From Stercorarius parasiticus (Eukaryota > Chordata > Aves > Charadriiformes > Stercorariidae): a stretch of 64,000 nt of DNA. Below, in pieces: positions 1-60,250 of the stretch. The stretch is taken from contig VWZL01005178.1 in assembly GCA_013396915.1 (NCBI GenBank), forward strand, positions 432,053-496,052, in the 5' to 3' direction. Below the pieces are notes generated by a model that was given only the letters and a program-made list of their open reading frames with translations, searched no databases and was not told the DNA's origin. A program made the position numbers and the translations under genes. Within the stretch, counting starts at the first letter, position 1, and each line of letters starts with the position of its first letter.

Positions 1-3000
1 AAATGTAGAGACTAATGGAGTACAATTCACTGCTTTGAATAAAATGCCCTGATGTTTTTCAAAGATAAGTTTTGAGCTGGAAAGATGCTTGAGTTGTGTT
101 ACCTTGAGATCTCAGGAAGACAGCAGGGATGTGGGTTTGCTGAGGGTCGTGTAACAGCAGGGGCACAGCCAGCTCCGCTTGGAAAAAAGCAACCAGGTAA
201 GCAGCAGTTGATAGGAAGCATTGTTAACATTCAGGAACAGTACAGTACATTTTATTTGCACTTCCAAATATGATGGGTTAGACTATGCAGCTGATCTGCA
301 TACAGCAGAGCGCTGTTGTGGCTTTCCTGGTCAAGCTGTGCAGTGCCAACACCAAGCCAGAGTACCGAGTGGTGTTTGTAGCACTCGGTGGCTTTCTGTA
401 CCACTTTGATAGATTTCTGACTGTGCTGATGCCCTGGTGGTGTGCAGGAGCTGTTGCAGTGGTATTAACGGAAAGTAATGACAACCTCAGTTGTCTGGCA
501 ACAGAAATTGGGATAGAATACCCTTGTGTGGATGATCTTAGCTGCGTAATTTTGAGCTGTTAGCCCTGTCAAGTGAAGAAGGGTCTCTGGATTTCCCTTC
601 TAGTTGCTGTTACATGGAGTCTGAGCCTTTAGACTTGTTATCTATCAGTTCAATGATGTACAAAAGATACTGCGTGGAGAAAACCTAAGAGCTACCTGCC
701 TGGTCTCTCTTTTATAAGTGACAGTTCGAGAAGCAGAATTATGCTGTATTTGGTGGAGTAGCATCCTACAACTTTGGAACCTGAACGCTGTTGTGCACTG
801 ACAACAACTTTCACACTATGCAGAGCGAGGTATCCAGGCAAACGCAACTTTGATATTTAACCGAAGTCAAAGACAAAATGTATAGATTAATTCCTTTGGA
901 TCGGTGTCTTGAACTGGAAAACCTAGTTACCAGACTTTTATTTTGTAGTTATAAGAAGGTTCAGGCTGGGACGGACATCAGGAGTTCAGCTGCTCCAAAA
1001 GTTCTACGTGGCCTGCACTGAGAGGTGATTGCAGGGAAAGTCTGACTGTTCTGTGTTGGTTGTCCCTGTCACACCTCACACCCCCCCCCAGGACAATATC
1101 TGTGCGAGAGTTCTTGTTCATCTTTCTGGTGCGTTCTAATGAAAAGTTTCTTCTCCTCGTAAGGGAAATGTCCTTAAATAGATTAGCACTGTATTTTTGG
1201 GCTGTTCTTCCCTTTCCTTCCAGGTGTTGGGATCTGTTCAGATGTTCTGAGAGGGGCAGATGGCATTCTGTGATAACTTGCAGTTGTTGGCATTCTGAAC
1301 AAGGTGGACAGCATTTGATCTCATTGTTTTCACTGATGTGTGTGTATTATTTTCACTTAATCATTTTATAGAATTGAACCAGTTCAGTTACTTCTTCCCT
1401 CCCACCTCCCCAAAAAATTCCTTGTATTTTTTGAATGCTGAAAGTACTTTGAACTAATCCAGTGACCAAGAATCCTAGCTTCTGAAATCATGTTGCTTTT
1501 CTGGAGCACAATTTCCCCCCTCATTTCTTCATCGTCATTGAAACCTGTTCCCCTTTTTGGCTAAAATTAAGTGGGTATGTGTTATTGTATACTAGAAAAA
1601 TAAATGTGTATTTGCTCAAAATTGTTCCTCTGGTTCAGACTGCCCAGCTAATACCTCAGATGTTGGCACTGGAGGATCAGCGAGATGCCTGTTAGAACAG
1701 CCCAAAGGCTGCACTGCTTTGGTTGCAGTAGTTTGAGAGCTGGGGGTTAACGACCCCCCTCTTGTAACTTCACATAGGATAAAGTGTGGCCCTATTTATT
1801 TCCTAGATATTCCATGATGTGCTGAACTAGTCCTCCCATTGTGTTTGGGTCTTTTAACCTTATTTTCTTTTTATACTCTGCGTCTGCTGAAGGCTAATGC
1901 GTTTGCAGCACAGTGTGTTCCGAAGCCTGCAGAGCCTGGCCCTGGCTTCAGCCAGCTGTCTCTTCCAGGCGGAGACATCCGTTCTGTCCTGTGTGTAATT
2001 TCTAAATCTTGTCTTATAAAAATTAAACTCTAAATTGAAAAATCGCCTACCAAAACCTAATCAAACCAGTCTTGACACCGCTTCTTTCAAAGGCCATTTT
2101 AAAAACGGGAAAATCAGGGCTGTCTGATGTGCTGCCTTGCTGTGAGACTTGAATGTTGACATGTATCTTGTCCCATCATTTTTGTGGGTTGTTTTTTTTT
2201 TTTTTTCCTAGCCACGAGCATTTTAAGCAGCAAATTTTTATTGTGCCAAGCTTCCACTTGTCACACAATACTATGACCATTTCATTGACTATATGACATT
2301 CCTGCACTAACAGGGTCCCACTCTGTTAATAGCTACTGTCTGTTTATGTTTTCTGTGACTGAGGGAGAAAAATACTATTTTGTTGACAAAGAGCAAAAGC
2401 TTTTTGTGTTCTGGTCAGTAGGTGGTATCGGGGGGGATGGTCAGGGTGGATGCCTCTGTTTATTGCTGGGAGGTTGCCTCTGAACTCTCATCAGAAAGTA
2501 AAATTCATAATCTAAGGCAAGTAAATACGCGCTGAATTTAATAGCATTCAACATGTGTTTTGGATATCGTTGGTATTAATTTTTCTAGTTTTGGATGAGT
2601 TGGCTGAATTCATTAAAACTTCTGATTGCTTTCTTTGGGGGTGGAGAGATAGGAGTTATAAAAGAAAAATCTAATAATGTGTTTAAATTTAATTAAAAGC
2701 ATCTTGTGCCTTTCACTAGTGATCTGTCACCTGTTTTTCTTTATTGTCTTGCGGTGTCCTCAGTAGTTATGAATCTTTTTGTAACTATTTCACCGGCAAA
2801 AGGTATCTACAATATACCTCTAAGAAAAAATCCTTTAATTTCTGGCACAAAATCTGTTTGTAAGCTAGCAGATAAGAACTGCAGCAAAATAGATCTGACG
2901 AAGTGCCACTGTGAATGTAAGGTCATATGTTCCAGCAAAACACAGGTGACTTATTTGCAGCTAGACTTTTTTTTTTTATACAAACCTCTTTTCAGCTGCT

Positions 3001-6000
3001 GTTGGGGAAAAAACACCAAAACCACTTAGCAATAGTACAGACTATGATAGAAAAGATAGAAAGTAGAACCGACAGCTACACTGTGATTTAAAAAAACAAA
3101 ACTCTGCAATTCCTTGGCCTTCCACATACTGTGACTTAAGTGGATTTTTTTTTTTACTTGTTTACTTTGGGTAAAAATAAGCATGGGAAAGGAGAGCTTT
3201 CCTGTAAATGGGCAGGAGAGATAATGATGTAGACAAAAGGCCAGCTGTTTGTTTTCACCCTGGAATATTTCAGCAGGGAAAGAAGTTTTATATGGTTTAT
3301 ACAAAAAAGTATATTTTGTTATATGTTGCTACATTTTGTTACTCTGTTACTATTCCCTTTGGACATTTTTGAAATAGGTACATAATTCTCTGCAAAAGCT
3401 GTTTGGAAAAAGAATTGCAACAAAATAGAAAGGAAGCTTAAGATTTAGCGAGCTTTAGGGATAAACTAGTTTGTAGACATGTCTGAGTGCATGACATTAA
3501 ACTGATGCTTAGATCATAAATCATGTTTGAAATGGAATTAAAACTTAGTAATATTTGATGAATGGAGTAGACCCAAACCTGACCATTACAGTTTTACAGA
3601 GCAGGCTTTATCAAAGCATGTTAAAAGGAAGAGCTCGACAGTTCTAGCTATGCACTAAATTATCTTCCTGTTAAATTTGTTGAGCAACAACTGTCAGAGC
3701 AACTGTCACTATAATTTTGGTACAGATTTTGAAAAAGCCTTAAGATTTATTATTTAGGGATGGTTTTGGGGGAAGAATTTTGGAAAAGTGTTTGTTTTTT
3801 TTTTTCCATACTGAAGGGATGTATGAATTAGACTTGCAGTGCAGGAGCTGGTCGGCCTAAGCAGCTGTTGCCTACTGGGACCAAGCTAAATACTGAAAAT
3901 AGTAGTTTTCAATATTCATATGGGATAATGGTCATGTGAGTAGCCCAGAACAGGAGCCCTTCATGCTTGCGTAAAATAGTTTTATAAATGACTCTTCAGA
4001 GTAGTGGGGTAAACAACATTTTATTTTAAGATAATAGTGCATGTAGGAATGTATGATTCTTCTGTATTTGTCCTGTCATGGACTTGACAAATTTAGCTTT
4101 TGTATATGGTAAAATTGCTAGCTACAAAAATGGAACTGCTTTCTAATTTTAAGTGAAAACAAAGCTCATAACCTGTCACAGACTTGAATGCCTTATTTAA
4201 TATTGAAAAGCAAAGAAAAATATTTCTGACATCAACTGACTTAAACGAATCCAGGGAATGTGCAGAAAGGATACAATTAGGTGTTTTTTTAATTTTTTTT
4301 TTAAATACTATGGTTGTGCAAGGTATATGAAGGATTTGTTTGTCGAATGTTTCATTTACTGTACTGGTTCTGTATTTCTTAGTGTGACTTTGTTTAGTAA
4401 CTGCCATTTCTGTGTGATTGATTATTGCAGAATTTTAGCACTTTCCATGTTCAAAGTACCCCTATGTTTTGAGCAGCGTTCTTAGAAGCGGCTATTGATT
4501 TGAGATCTCAATTCTCATTTTATAAAATACGATGCCCTATAGTTGCCTCCCATTGGGTGTCTAAAGTCACCCTTCAACTTTGAAAATCTTGCCTGCTCTC
4601 CGTTGGTAGGTGTCTGAGAGGAGGGTGGTGCTGCACATGAGGATAAATAATTGCTGGAGCCCACAGAAGAAAGGTGTTAGTGCTGCAATTAAAACTGCGT
4701 GGTCAGAACTTCAAAGACATCATCATTCCTGCTCCTTTAGAGCAATGGGCTGCTTTGGGAATCACAGCAAAATACCAGACATTTTGGACCATAGCTACTG
4801 TCAAGCCTCAACTTCTCTTAGACCTCTTGGACCTTTATCATAATGTATTTTTTAAGGAAAAAAATTTAGGAGAGCACTGAATGGCCTTGCAAAGTTGTTT
4901 GGGAGCCACTAGTCATGTCCTTGAGGCTTGCTTCTTAGAATCGGAATGTTAACTAAATTGCTTGCTTTATTGGAGCTGAAGACACATTTATTGTAAAGTC
5001 TCTGTTTTCTGTCATCTCAGGTGCAGATCGCTTTGCCATGTGTGTGCCTGATTCTTGCCAGAAGACTCTGCAGTCATTTTCCTCTCCTTTAGTGATTTCC
5101 TAATTCATTGCTTATTACTCACACATTTTCCCCTCTGCAATAGTATAGTCAGCCAATTTTCTTAAAACTTGCCATTGTATCCAAGTGGCGCAGAATGTGT
5201 GGTTGGAGGACACTGATAAAATTGGATGTGTCGTGACATCCCGCAAATACAGTTTTTTGGTGAGCCGTTAATGATAGATAAAACTCATGAAGTTCGTTTT
5301 GCTTGAACTGGCATTACTAGTCATGTAATTTTTTTCTCGGTCCAGAGTTTGACTGGCAAAGTTACATGTATGTGTACAAATGTTTTGTACTCTTAACAAA
5401 CAAAAGTATCACTGGATCTGTCCATTATTGATAATTTTCATAATCCGTGTGTCGGGGTGTGAAAGGGAGCATCCTAAAATAAAGCAACGCACGAGGAATG
5501 TACTATAGGCATTTGGATAATTCTAATAATCCTGTAAAAATAATGTGAAGGTTGGAATCCTGTTGAAGACAGTCACAAAAAAGTAGCTGTTATAAAGTGC
5601 TAGGTTTGGTTATTATATGATGTCCAGAATGGATTACGCTTTGTAAATACTGTGGTTTGGATTGTAGGGACGATAAGAAAGCTAGTTCCCTAAATGATGT
5701 GAAGTTAGGGTATATCAAAATTAAGCAGTCTACCTAAATATCTGTTAAAATTCTCCACTACTGAGGGAGACAGGACATGTCACACCAGCCTTTGAACGTG
5801 CTGCGTTAGAAACCCTCGCTTGTGTGCACAGCTTTCCTTCTGATGCTATGGGTGTTAGCAGACCAGTGTGTTGGGTATCAGTCACCTGGAGAGAAACTGG
5901 CCCAGGGAAGTGTGGCACCAGTGAACGAGGCCAGTTTAACTTGATAGTTATTTTTGCAGATAAATAAAGAGAAGATAGATGGCTTTTAAATTTTAAGTAG

Positions 6001-9000
6001 GGATTTTTCCAAGTTATTTTTGTAGGTATTTTGAAAAAATAAAGTAAAATAAGAACAACTTGAGCTGTATGTAACTAAGACTTAGCCCCAAGCACCGATA
6101 TGACTTTTCTAAATACAGTACTAGGCATTTTTTTAACTTGGCGAAAGGAAGGATTATTGGTTCATGTTTTCTCAGGCCTTGTTTCCTCGAGCATTTGTTT
6201 TCACAAAATAATGTAGTCTGGTTATAGGTTTTTTTTAGGAGGTTACAACATGATTTGTTACCAGGTATTTTAAACAACTGTAGCTATAGTAAGCAGGAAG
6301 TTGCATGAATAGCACATGCCTTTTATTTCTTTACTGCAGTGATATTTAAGAAAGGAGGAACAATTTGCGTGGCACTATGTAAACCTCAGGGTGCTTCAGC
6401 TGATTCACTGCCTCGGTTGTTAGAGCAGTGTTGGAAATTGCTGTGAGAGGCTGTTTCTTCCTTCACGCCAACCTTTGATACGACAAATGGGGTTTGACTA
6501 CTGCCCAGTTATATGACTGAAGGGATTATTGGCTGACTGTTTTCAGTACAGATTTACACAGACTTCTGAAAATGTGCATAGAGTGTGAATAGATCATCTT
6601 ATCTGACAAAGGGAATAGTATTCCATGTATATTCCGAAGAAATCCAAAGTGAGAAAATCCATTTCCTCAAAACACCTTTAATCAAAGTATATCTTGGCAG
6701 CAGAGTAATAGCAGCTTTTAGGCTGTTTGCCAAGAAATGTCGTGTTCTGTTTCTGCGGCAAGGGTCAGTCAGTCACCTCCCTAGGAAAAAGGCTTCCTGA
6801 GATCGAGTTTTCTTCTATTTATTAGTTTTATTAACTACTGCCTGGTGTCCAAAGGGCTTTTCGGGGAACTGCTACTTTCCTTAGCAGTCTTCAGTGTGGT
6901 TTTTGCAAGGAGGAAGAGGCTCTAACTGAGACTTCCGTCTTTCAAACCCCTTTCACTGAAAACTGGTCACATAGCAGCAGTTCTTTTACGAAACATAATT
7001 TTTCTTTTTCTCAGCCCAGTTTTCCAGTCCACTTTACGTATGGCTGCATGGGCAGTTCTCCTAGCACAGTGATGGAGATGGAGGCAAAAAGTAGGAAGGG
7101 GTTATTTGGAGGGGAGGTGGCTGTTGAAGCCCATTTCTTTCATGAAAGAAATAGCATAAAATTGCAGTCAAAAATTTCTCCTCAGTTCCCCAGAATATGT
7201 TTTCTATGGTGTTTTAAAGGAGCCTAGTTATTACACAGAGGATGATTTTTGTCTAACTTTCAGAACACTAACGAAATCACTGGTGTAGAGGTTTAGTAAA
7301 AATTACTTTGACTTTGGTTAGAGTCATTATGAATTTATAAAAAAGGAAAACTACAAAACACTTCTTTCTTTTTTTCCAAAAAGTTATTTTGGTTTTTGCT
7401 TTATAAATCAACTTGACTCAAACATCTGTGTGTTGTATGTCAATGGCATTCATTTACGCTATTTTCCAAAACAAAGACATCAAATTTATCTGGGTGCAAA
7501 ATGTCTATTGGGGAAGTGTGTATTGAAGATTAAATATGAGAGCTGTGTTCCAGGGGTGGATAATGCCTGGGTTATGTTGATAAATCAGCTGAATGGCTGA
7601 ACTGTAGGCAATAAATGAGGATTTAATTTGCATCATGAAGGGAGGGGGAAATCAAACAGATTTATTTTTTTTTGTCACTTAATCTTATGATCAAATTTTA
7701 TTTTATTTGCAGTTGATTCATTAATACACCTGATTAAGAAGGCTTAAATATCCGTTTTTGTAATATACTCAGTTTTATTTGTTACAAAGTCTATGATCTA
7801 TGCACTTAAGCTGAAATCACTGCTGGTAAACTAACTTTTGTTGAAAGATATTGGTGACAATTGAATCTTTTTGCAAAACTCAAAATTTAATTTCGGGATT
7901 CTCTGCTCATGCTATGTAGCTGTAGAGATCCTTTGACAAGGGCATGCTACCCTAGTTTTGCAGCTGAGTTTGATAATGACATTAGAAAGAGAAAAAACTG
8001 TCTAATAAGGGAAATCAGGAAACAGTGTGCTTTCTGCACCTCTTTGCTGACTTGCATATAGATACTATGCAAAATCCCTTTGCTGGGCAGGAATTTGGAC
8101 TACAAATCAGTTTTGTGTCAGAAGCAGGATCTGCGACCAGCCCCATAGTTACAGAAAAGTTAAAGGCGTTTAAATTCTTGAAGAATTGAGTTCAGTGTCT
8201 GTGCAGAATTTTCCTTGGAGAGTTGTGTAATTAAAATTTCTCTGGACGATCTGCTTGGTTGGGGTCTCACCAGCTAATTATGTGATGACAGGGCTGTTGG
8301 GTAACTTCAAATGATCTTTCATAGTTACAGACAACAAAACTTCGGAAATCTGGGTTCTCTTCCCAGCTCTGACACGTATTTCCTGCTGTGGCTGCCATCA
8401 AGTCACTGAGGTTGTGAAGGCTGTGTCCTTTTCCAACCACAGCTCTGACAACTGGAGAGGGCCTTGTCCCCGGCCTGCCCTGCTAGTGCCAGCTCCATAG
8501 ATCTGCTGACTGCACGGCTTTTCTGCTTTCTCCATCATAAATTTCAACAAAACAGTCTCAAATGTGTATAGATGGCAATTTTAGACTGTTTTAGTTTAAA
8601 CTCATGTGGCCTGAGATTCTGATTCAGAAAATAGATTCCTCACTTCAGCGCAGGTATTCTCTTGACAGAAGTCCTCCTGCAGTTAGGCTTGAGTTGTATG
8701 GAAGTCTTTACTCTTCATAATAAAAATGTCATTAAACTCATCAACTTTCAGGTGCTCAGATAGTGGCCTAAAAAGGGCATAGAAATACTTTGGGAAAAAA
8801 TCAGTGATACCCTAGTCACTCTGAAATTTTTCATTTATCTTTTAATAACTTTCAGCAAGTGGCATGGAGATTAGCATTTATCACCATCAGAAGCCTGCCA
8901 GTCGCTTTCTTTGCTTTTTCTGGTTTTTCCCTGCTTTACATCTGTTTGGTTTAGAGTGGAATTTTTTCAGGCTGTAGAGTATGACTTTCCGAAGTGAGCA

Positions 9001-11641
9001 TGGCTGGCATTTTGTGAGTGCCAGACATTTTCTGAGATAGGAAAGCTGTGTACCTGGTCTCACTAATTAAGCAAGCTTTTTTTCTTGCTTGCAAAACACT
9101 TCTATTGTGGCATCTTCTGGATTGAGTTAGAAATAATGTGTCACTAATGTCAGGTATCCAAAAGGCTTCTGCTACAAACATGGTTCTGTCTTTAAATTTT
9201 GTGTCAGCGTTTAACAGGTACATTTTCTTAATTTTACTTTCATGCTTGTATGTCTTTTTTCTTAAAGTTTTGAACAGTTCCTTTCTTTTCGCTTTTGGCA
9301 TTTCATGTATTTCTTCCAGTCCTTTCCCCTATCTACTTTTTGTTTCCCTGCTCCTCACTTATCTTTAAACAAGCATTTGTACCCCAGCATGTGACTCCAG
9401 CAGCCTTCCACTGCTTGTCATCTAAAGTTTATTCTCCTTCAAATCTCTTTGAAAAATTTCCCTTATTTTTTTTTTCTCCCTTCTTTCCCTTGGACCGCTT
9501 TCTTTCTGAAGCAGAATGTTTCTGTAGTAATGATGCCAAATACAAAAATGTATATGTTTGAGAGGATTATGTTCCCGAATGTGAACATACCTAACGCCCC
9601 GTGTTAGAGAACTTTAGCGATTAAAGAAAATTCTTGGTTGGTTATACCAGCCATTTTTTATGTAGCTTATTCATCACCCTCGGTAGTTAACTGGTGAAGA
9701 AGAATCTTCTGTTGGAGTTCTGTGAAGTGCCAGTTGTTATTTGACAGGAGTCAAGGTCTGAGCCTGGTTTCACAAGCAGAGCAGCACAGCAGCAAAGGCA
9801 GTTTCCGCAGCTTCAGTAGTGGAACTGGCAATGCCCTTTCTGCCTCTTTCATCACTTGTCCTTTTACTTGGCATCAAAGAACAAGGAGAATTGTGTTTAC
9901 AGCGCTAAGTCGGTTCAAAGATTAGGAATGTCTGATGCTCATGCTGAAACTCACCACTTCAGCAATCATTGATTCCCTATTGAACAACTTAACAGTTCCA
10001 AATTTAATTTCACCTTTGTTCCATGTCTTAAGGCTTTTTGGTTTTTATTGTAGAAATTTTCTTGGCCTGTTACCTGAATTAGTACTGTTTTACTATCTGT
10101 CTTGTTGTCTTTTGCCATCATCCGCTTCTCCAGGTCAGAACTTTGGAGGTAGGAAGGGTTTTGGTGAGTCATGTAGCCCCAGGAAAGACTCAATTAAAGA
10201 TAGACTTGAGTGACCTAGATATAAGCCCTTGTGTTACAGAGGCATTGCAACCTTCCCGTGTGACTTCTTTTGGTGTTTAATTATTCTTTTCCATAAGAAA
10301 GGAATTTGTGTTTATTTTTCCAATATCCAAACTAAGTTTTCCTCGCTGTAACTTAACGCCGCCTTCTGTTCTTCTTGGTCCTTCAGATTGTACCTTTTTC
10401 TCAGTGGAACGGTCTCTCATACGTGGGAAGATGGGCTAGCATATCCCAAGTTTCCCCTCCTCTAGGCTAAATGACCCTAATTTGTTTGCTCTTTGCTTTT
10501 GAGATTGTTCAGCCTTACGTCGGATGTCATGTTTTTAGGATCCCTTGTGGCTCATGCTGCGCTGCCCTGGAGGCAGTCCGGTTGGTTGACAGCACTCCAG
10601 CTGTGGCTCCCACTGCTCCTCCAGCCTCCTCGGAGCTGAAGGCCGTTTGCACAATGGGGTGACACCACAGACTCACAGTCAGCCTGGCATCAGCTACAGC
10701 CTTTTGATCTTTTTCTACAGAACTCCCATACGGGCATTTAATCTCTTTTTGTAGATGCAGTTCATTGTGTCTAACTGCTGTATCTTTCAGTCTTCCATGC
10801 GTCTGGCTGGTCAAGATGATTTTCACTTTTTTCTTGTCTTGCGGTGTTCTCGCAGCCCTGAGGTGGTGCCATCTGCAAACATAACACCGTATTGCCCTTC
10901 CCCTCGCAGGGGCAGTGGCTGGAAATACTGACTGTCAGACCTGAAACTCTTGATAAAGACTTTTGAGTATCTTTTTTTTTTTTTTAAATGAGTTTGCTTT
11001 CAGTGTTGCTACCACTTGTGTAGGGATCGGTGGTAGTGGCAGGAAATCGCATTTGAGGTTAGACAAAATGTCACTTCTTGTAGGTACGACTTCTTTGGAA
11101 AAAATACTGTTGCCTAGTCAGATGCATATGCTTGTGTTTTTAAATGGGTAAGAATCTTTTAAAAATCCAGTTATCACAGCATACTAGTATGATCTGTTTG
11201 TTCTGACCTTTTACTTTTCTCATAATCTGTTTTATTAGGGTTAGCATGAGTGTGGCTGCGAGGTTTTGTAATTTATGTGTTTTCATCTGCATTTCTGTTT
11301 CTTCTCTTTTAAGTTTCACAGGGCTTCAAGTTTGTGTGATAGCAAGTGTTCTCTACCCTTATAGATACTTAATATTTTTTCTTTCATTTTCCAGAATGAG
11401 TACACAACTGCAAAATTGTGAATCCTACACACCCCCCGCCCCTAGTTTTTGAAAATTCTCTGGACACAGCAGACTTGAATTTACACTTTAATTTTGTTTC
11501 CCATTCAAAAGCCGCTATTCTAAAACTGCTGCTTGATATCGGGATATAATTTCTTCAGCACAAAGATAACAATTTTACAAAACTACAGTTAATAAAATAG
11601 TCTTTCTTGATCGTTATTTTTTTATTTATTTTTTGTTTTAG
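1..11641 (+). other. ATP11B: Intron 1 of ATP11B (3' part); no coding exon found
   Basis: This AT-rich stretch ends in the acceptor ttttgttttag before exon 2. I looked for the short first coding exon (mammalian start MWRWIRQQL) and a CpG-rich promoter and saw neither, so both should lie upstream of the window. The many 60-110 codon open frames on both strands overlap each other, lack recognisable domains and look like chance frames. It holds a possible ancient MIR-like fragment near 8350 and an AT-rich stretch with a POU octamer near 7626. Confidence 0.75.
8350..8425 (+). repeat. Possible ancient MIR/CORE-SINE-like fragment
   Basis: The segment runs tgggttctcttcccagctct, then gacacg, then tgctgtggctg, then atcaagtcactgag. 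The order and spacing recall the MIR-type SINE core (a CCCAGCTCTG box followed by CAAGTCACT). It is diverged and short, so the call rests on pattern memory only. RepeatMasker would settle it. Confidence 0.4.
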
Positions 11642-58580
<46,939 letters not shown>

Positions 58581-59822
58581 CAGGGACGTTTGTAGCTGGC
58601 GCGTGGAAGGCAGGTGGTGTCACGCACCCACTGCGGCCCCGAGGCCGGCTCACGCCTGAGCCCTGCCCTAGAAAAGACGAGCGTGACTTCTAAATGCACG
58701 CTGCGGCTTGTCTTGTGGCTAGCAGGGCTCAGCTGGACAGCAGTTGCTTCCAATATTTTTTTTTCTAATTATACCCACAAATTGCTAAATTATTTTTTGC
58801 AAGGAACACTTTTACCTCTGACCATTCAGTCTTTTTTTGTGTTACCGTATGAGCGCACTGGAATGCTGCCGTTGATACCTGAGATGCCAGTGTAGCGCGG
58901 TGACAAAAGCTTCCTTCTCCCAACTTTGAGGGAGCCGAGAGAACTGAACTTGCACAGTGAGACTGTGACAGTTGCGTTTTTCACAGTCGCCCTTCCCCTG
59001 AAACACACACGTTAATTTTGAGCTGTCCCTCACAGACGCCGTCCTAGCAGTTCGCAAATCAACTGTGTTACTGCCGTGGACGCTTACTGTGTTCTCTGAG
59101 CAATCAGTTTGGTGATTTTTGAGAGTTAAATACAATTCAAATATTTATGCTGGTGTATGAATGGTTTAATTAAAGTTTAATTCAGAAGGCAGTCCTCCTT
59201 TATTACGCCCTGTGTGTTCTGTTAACAATTCTTGATCTTGACATGGAAAAAGGTGTAAGAATTGGTGGGTTGTGCAGAAATCTCACTGGCATAAATGTTT
59301 CGAATTATTAATCCTTTTAACGTTGGGGAATTTTTGCATGTTTTATTCTTTTTCATGTATTTCTATTTGGTCACGTTATATGTTGAAGATACAATTAATA
59401 TGCAATTATCTTCCTATATCTGAGGGATGTGAGTCGTCGATGGCGATGTCTCGACACCCGAGTATGCCAAGAAAAACCAGTGGCAGCGATGGCGCATTCA
59501 GTGGTGCACCTGGGCCCTCATCCCCGCACAGACGAGTCTGAAGGGTGGCGCCCTTTGCCTGTCCCCTCTGCCAGGGTGACTGAAGCTGCTGGTGGCTTTA
59601 GAGGGGGGGGATCAGTGGAGGTGCCACTGGCAGGGCCAGGGGCAGAGCAGTGCCTCGGCTGCGGCCATTGTCCTGGTGGAGGCTGGTAAAGATGCTGCTG
59701 CCGCCTCTGGCCCCGTGTTTGGGTGTCTGACCCTGACCTCCCATGGGTAATTGGAAGAATCTTCCTGGCAGACAGTACAAGATGTAAAGCTGTGTATTAC
59801 AATTACCTCTGGGTGGAATAAA
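58581..59822 (+). other. ATP11B: Proximal 3' UTR of ATP11B (probable)
   Basis: Sequence after the stop with no splice signal needed. The first AATAAA is at 59817-59822, about 1.24 kb from the stop, with a second at 59867-59872. Where cleavage really occurs cannot be decided from sequence alone. Mammalian ATP11B is known for a long 3' UTR, so more distal sites are also possible. Confidence 0.6.
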
Positions 59823-59872
59823 CTAATTAAACACAGACGGTAAAAAACATCTACCAGAACTTCTGTAATAAA
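59817..59872 (+). terminator. ATP11B: Two AATAAA hexamers, candidate proximal poly(A) signals
   Basis: The hexamers lie at 59817-59822 and 59867-59872, in front of the antisense CR1. Candidate distal signals are at 60726, 60970, 62293, 63315 and 63994. Confidence 0.45.
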
Positions 59873-59888
59873 GAGGTGGTTCACCAGT

Positions 59889-60250
59889 ATTATAGAACTG
59901 TGGTAATGGTTCGGGTTGGAAGGGACCCTAAAGCCCACCCAGTGCCACCCCCTGCCCTGGGCAGGGACACCTCCCACCAGCCCAGGTTGCCCAAAGCCCC
60001 GGCCAACCTGGCCTTGAACCCCTCCAGGGATGGGGCAGCCACAGCTTCTCTGGGCAACCTGGGCCAGGGGCTCACCCCCCTCACAGCAAAGAATTTCTTC
60101 CCAAGATCTCATCTCAGTCTCCTCCTCCCAGTTTAAAACCGTTCCCCCATTACCCCTCATCCTATGGCTCCCCTCCCTCATGCAGAGTCCCTCCCCCGTC
60201 CCTCCCCTTGCCTGTAGGCCCCCGTCAGGTATTGGCTGCTCCCACCCTGC
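59889..60250 (-). mobile_element. CR1 LINE, 3' fragment, antisense
   Basis: On the + strand it starts tatagaactgtggtaatggt, then tcgggttggaagggacccta, which is the reverse complement of the CR1 3' end. It continues with cagcttctctgggcaacctg, then gtttaaaaccgttcccccat and taggcccccgtcagg, the standard CR1 3' region. It lies in the putative 3' UTR or flank. The minus-strand frame over it is a CR1 remnant. Confidence 0.93.
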
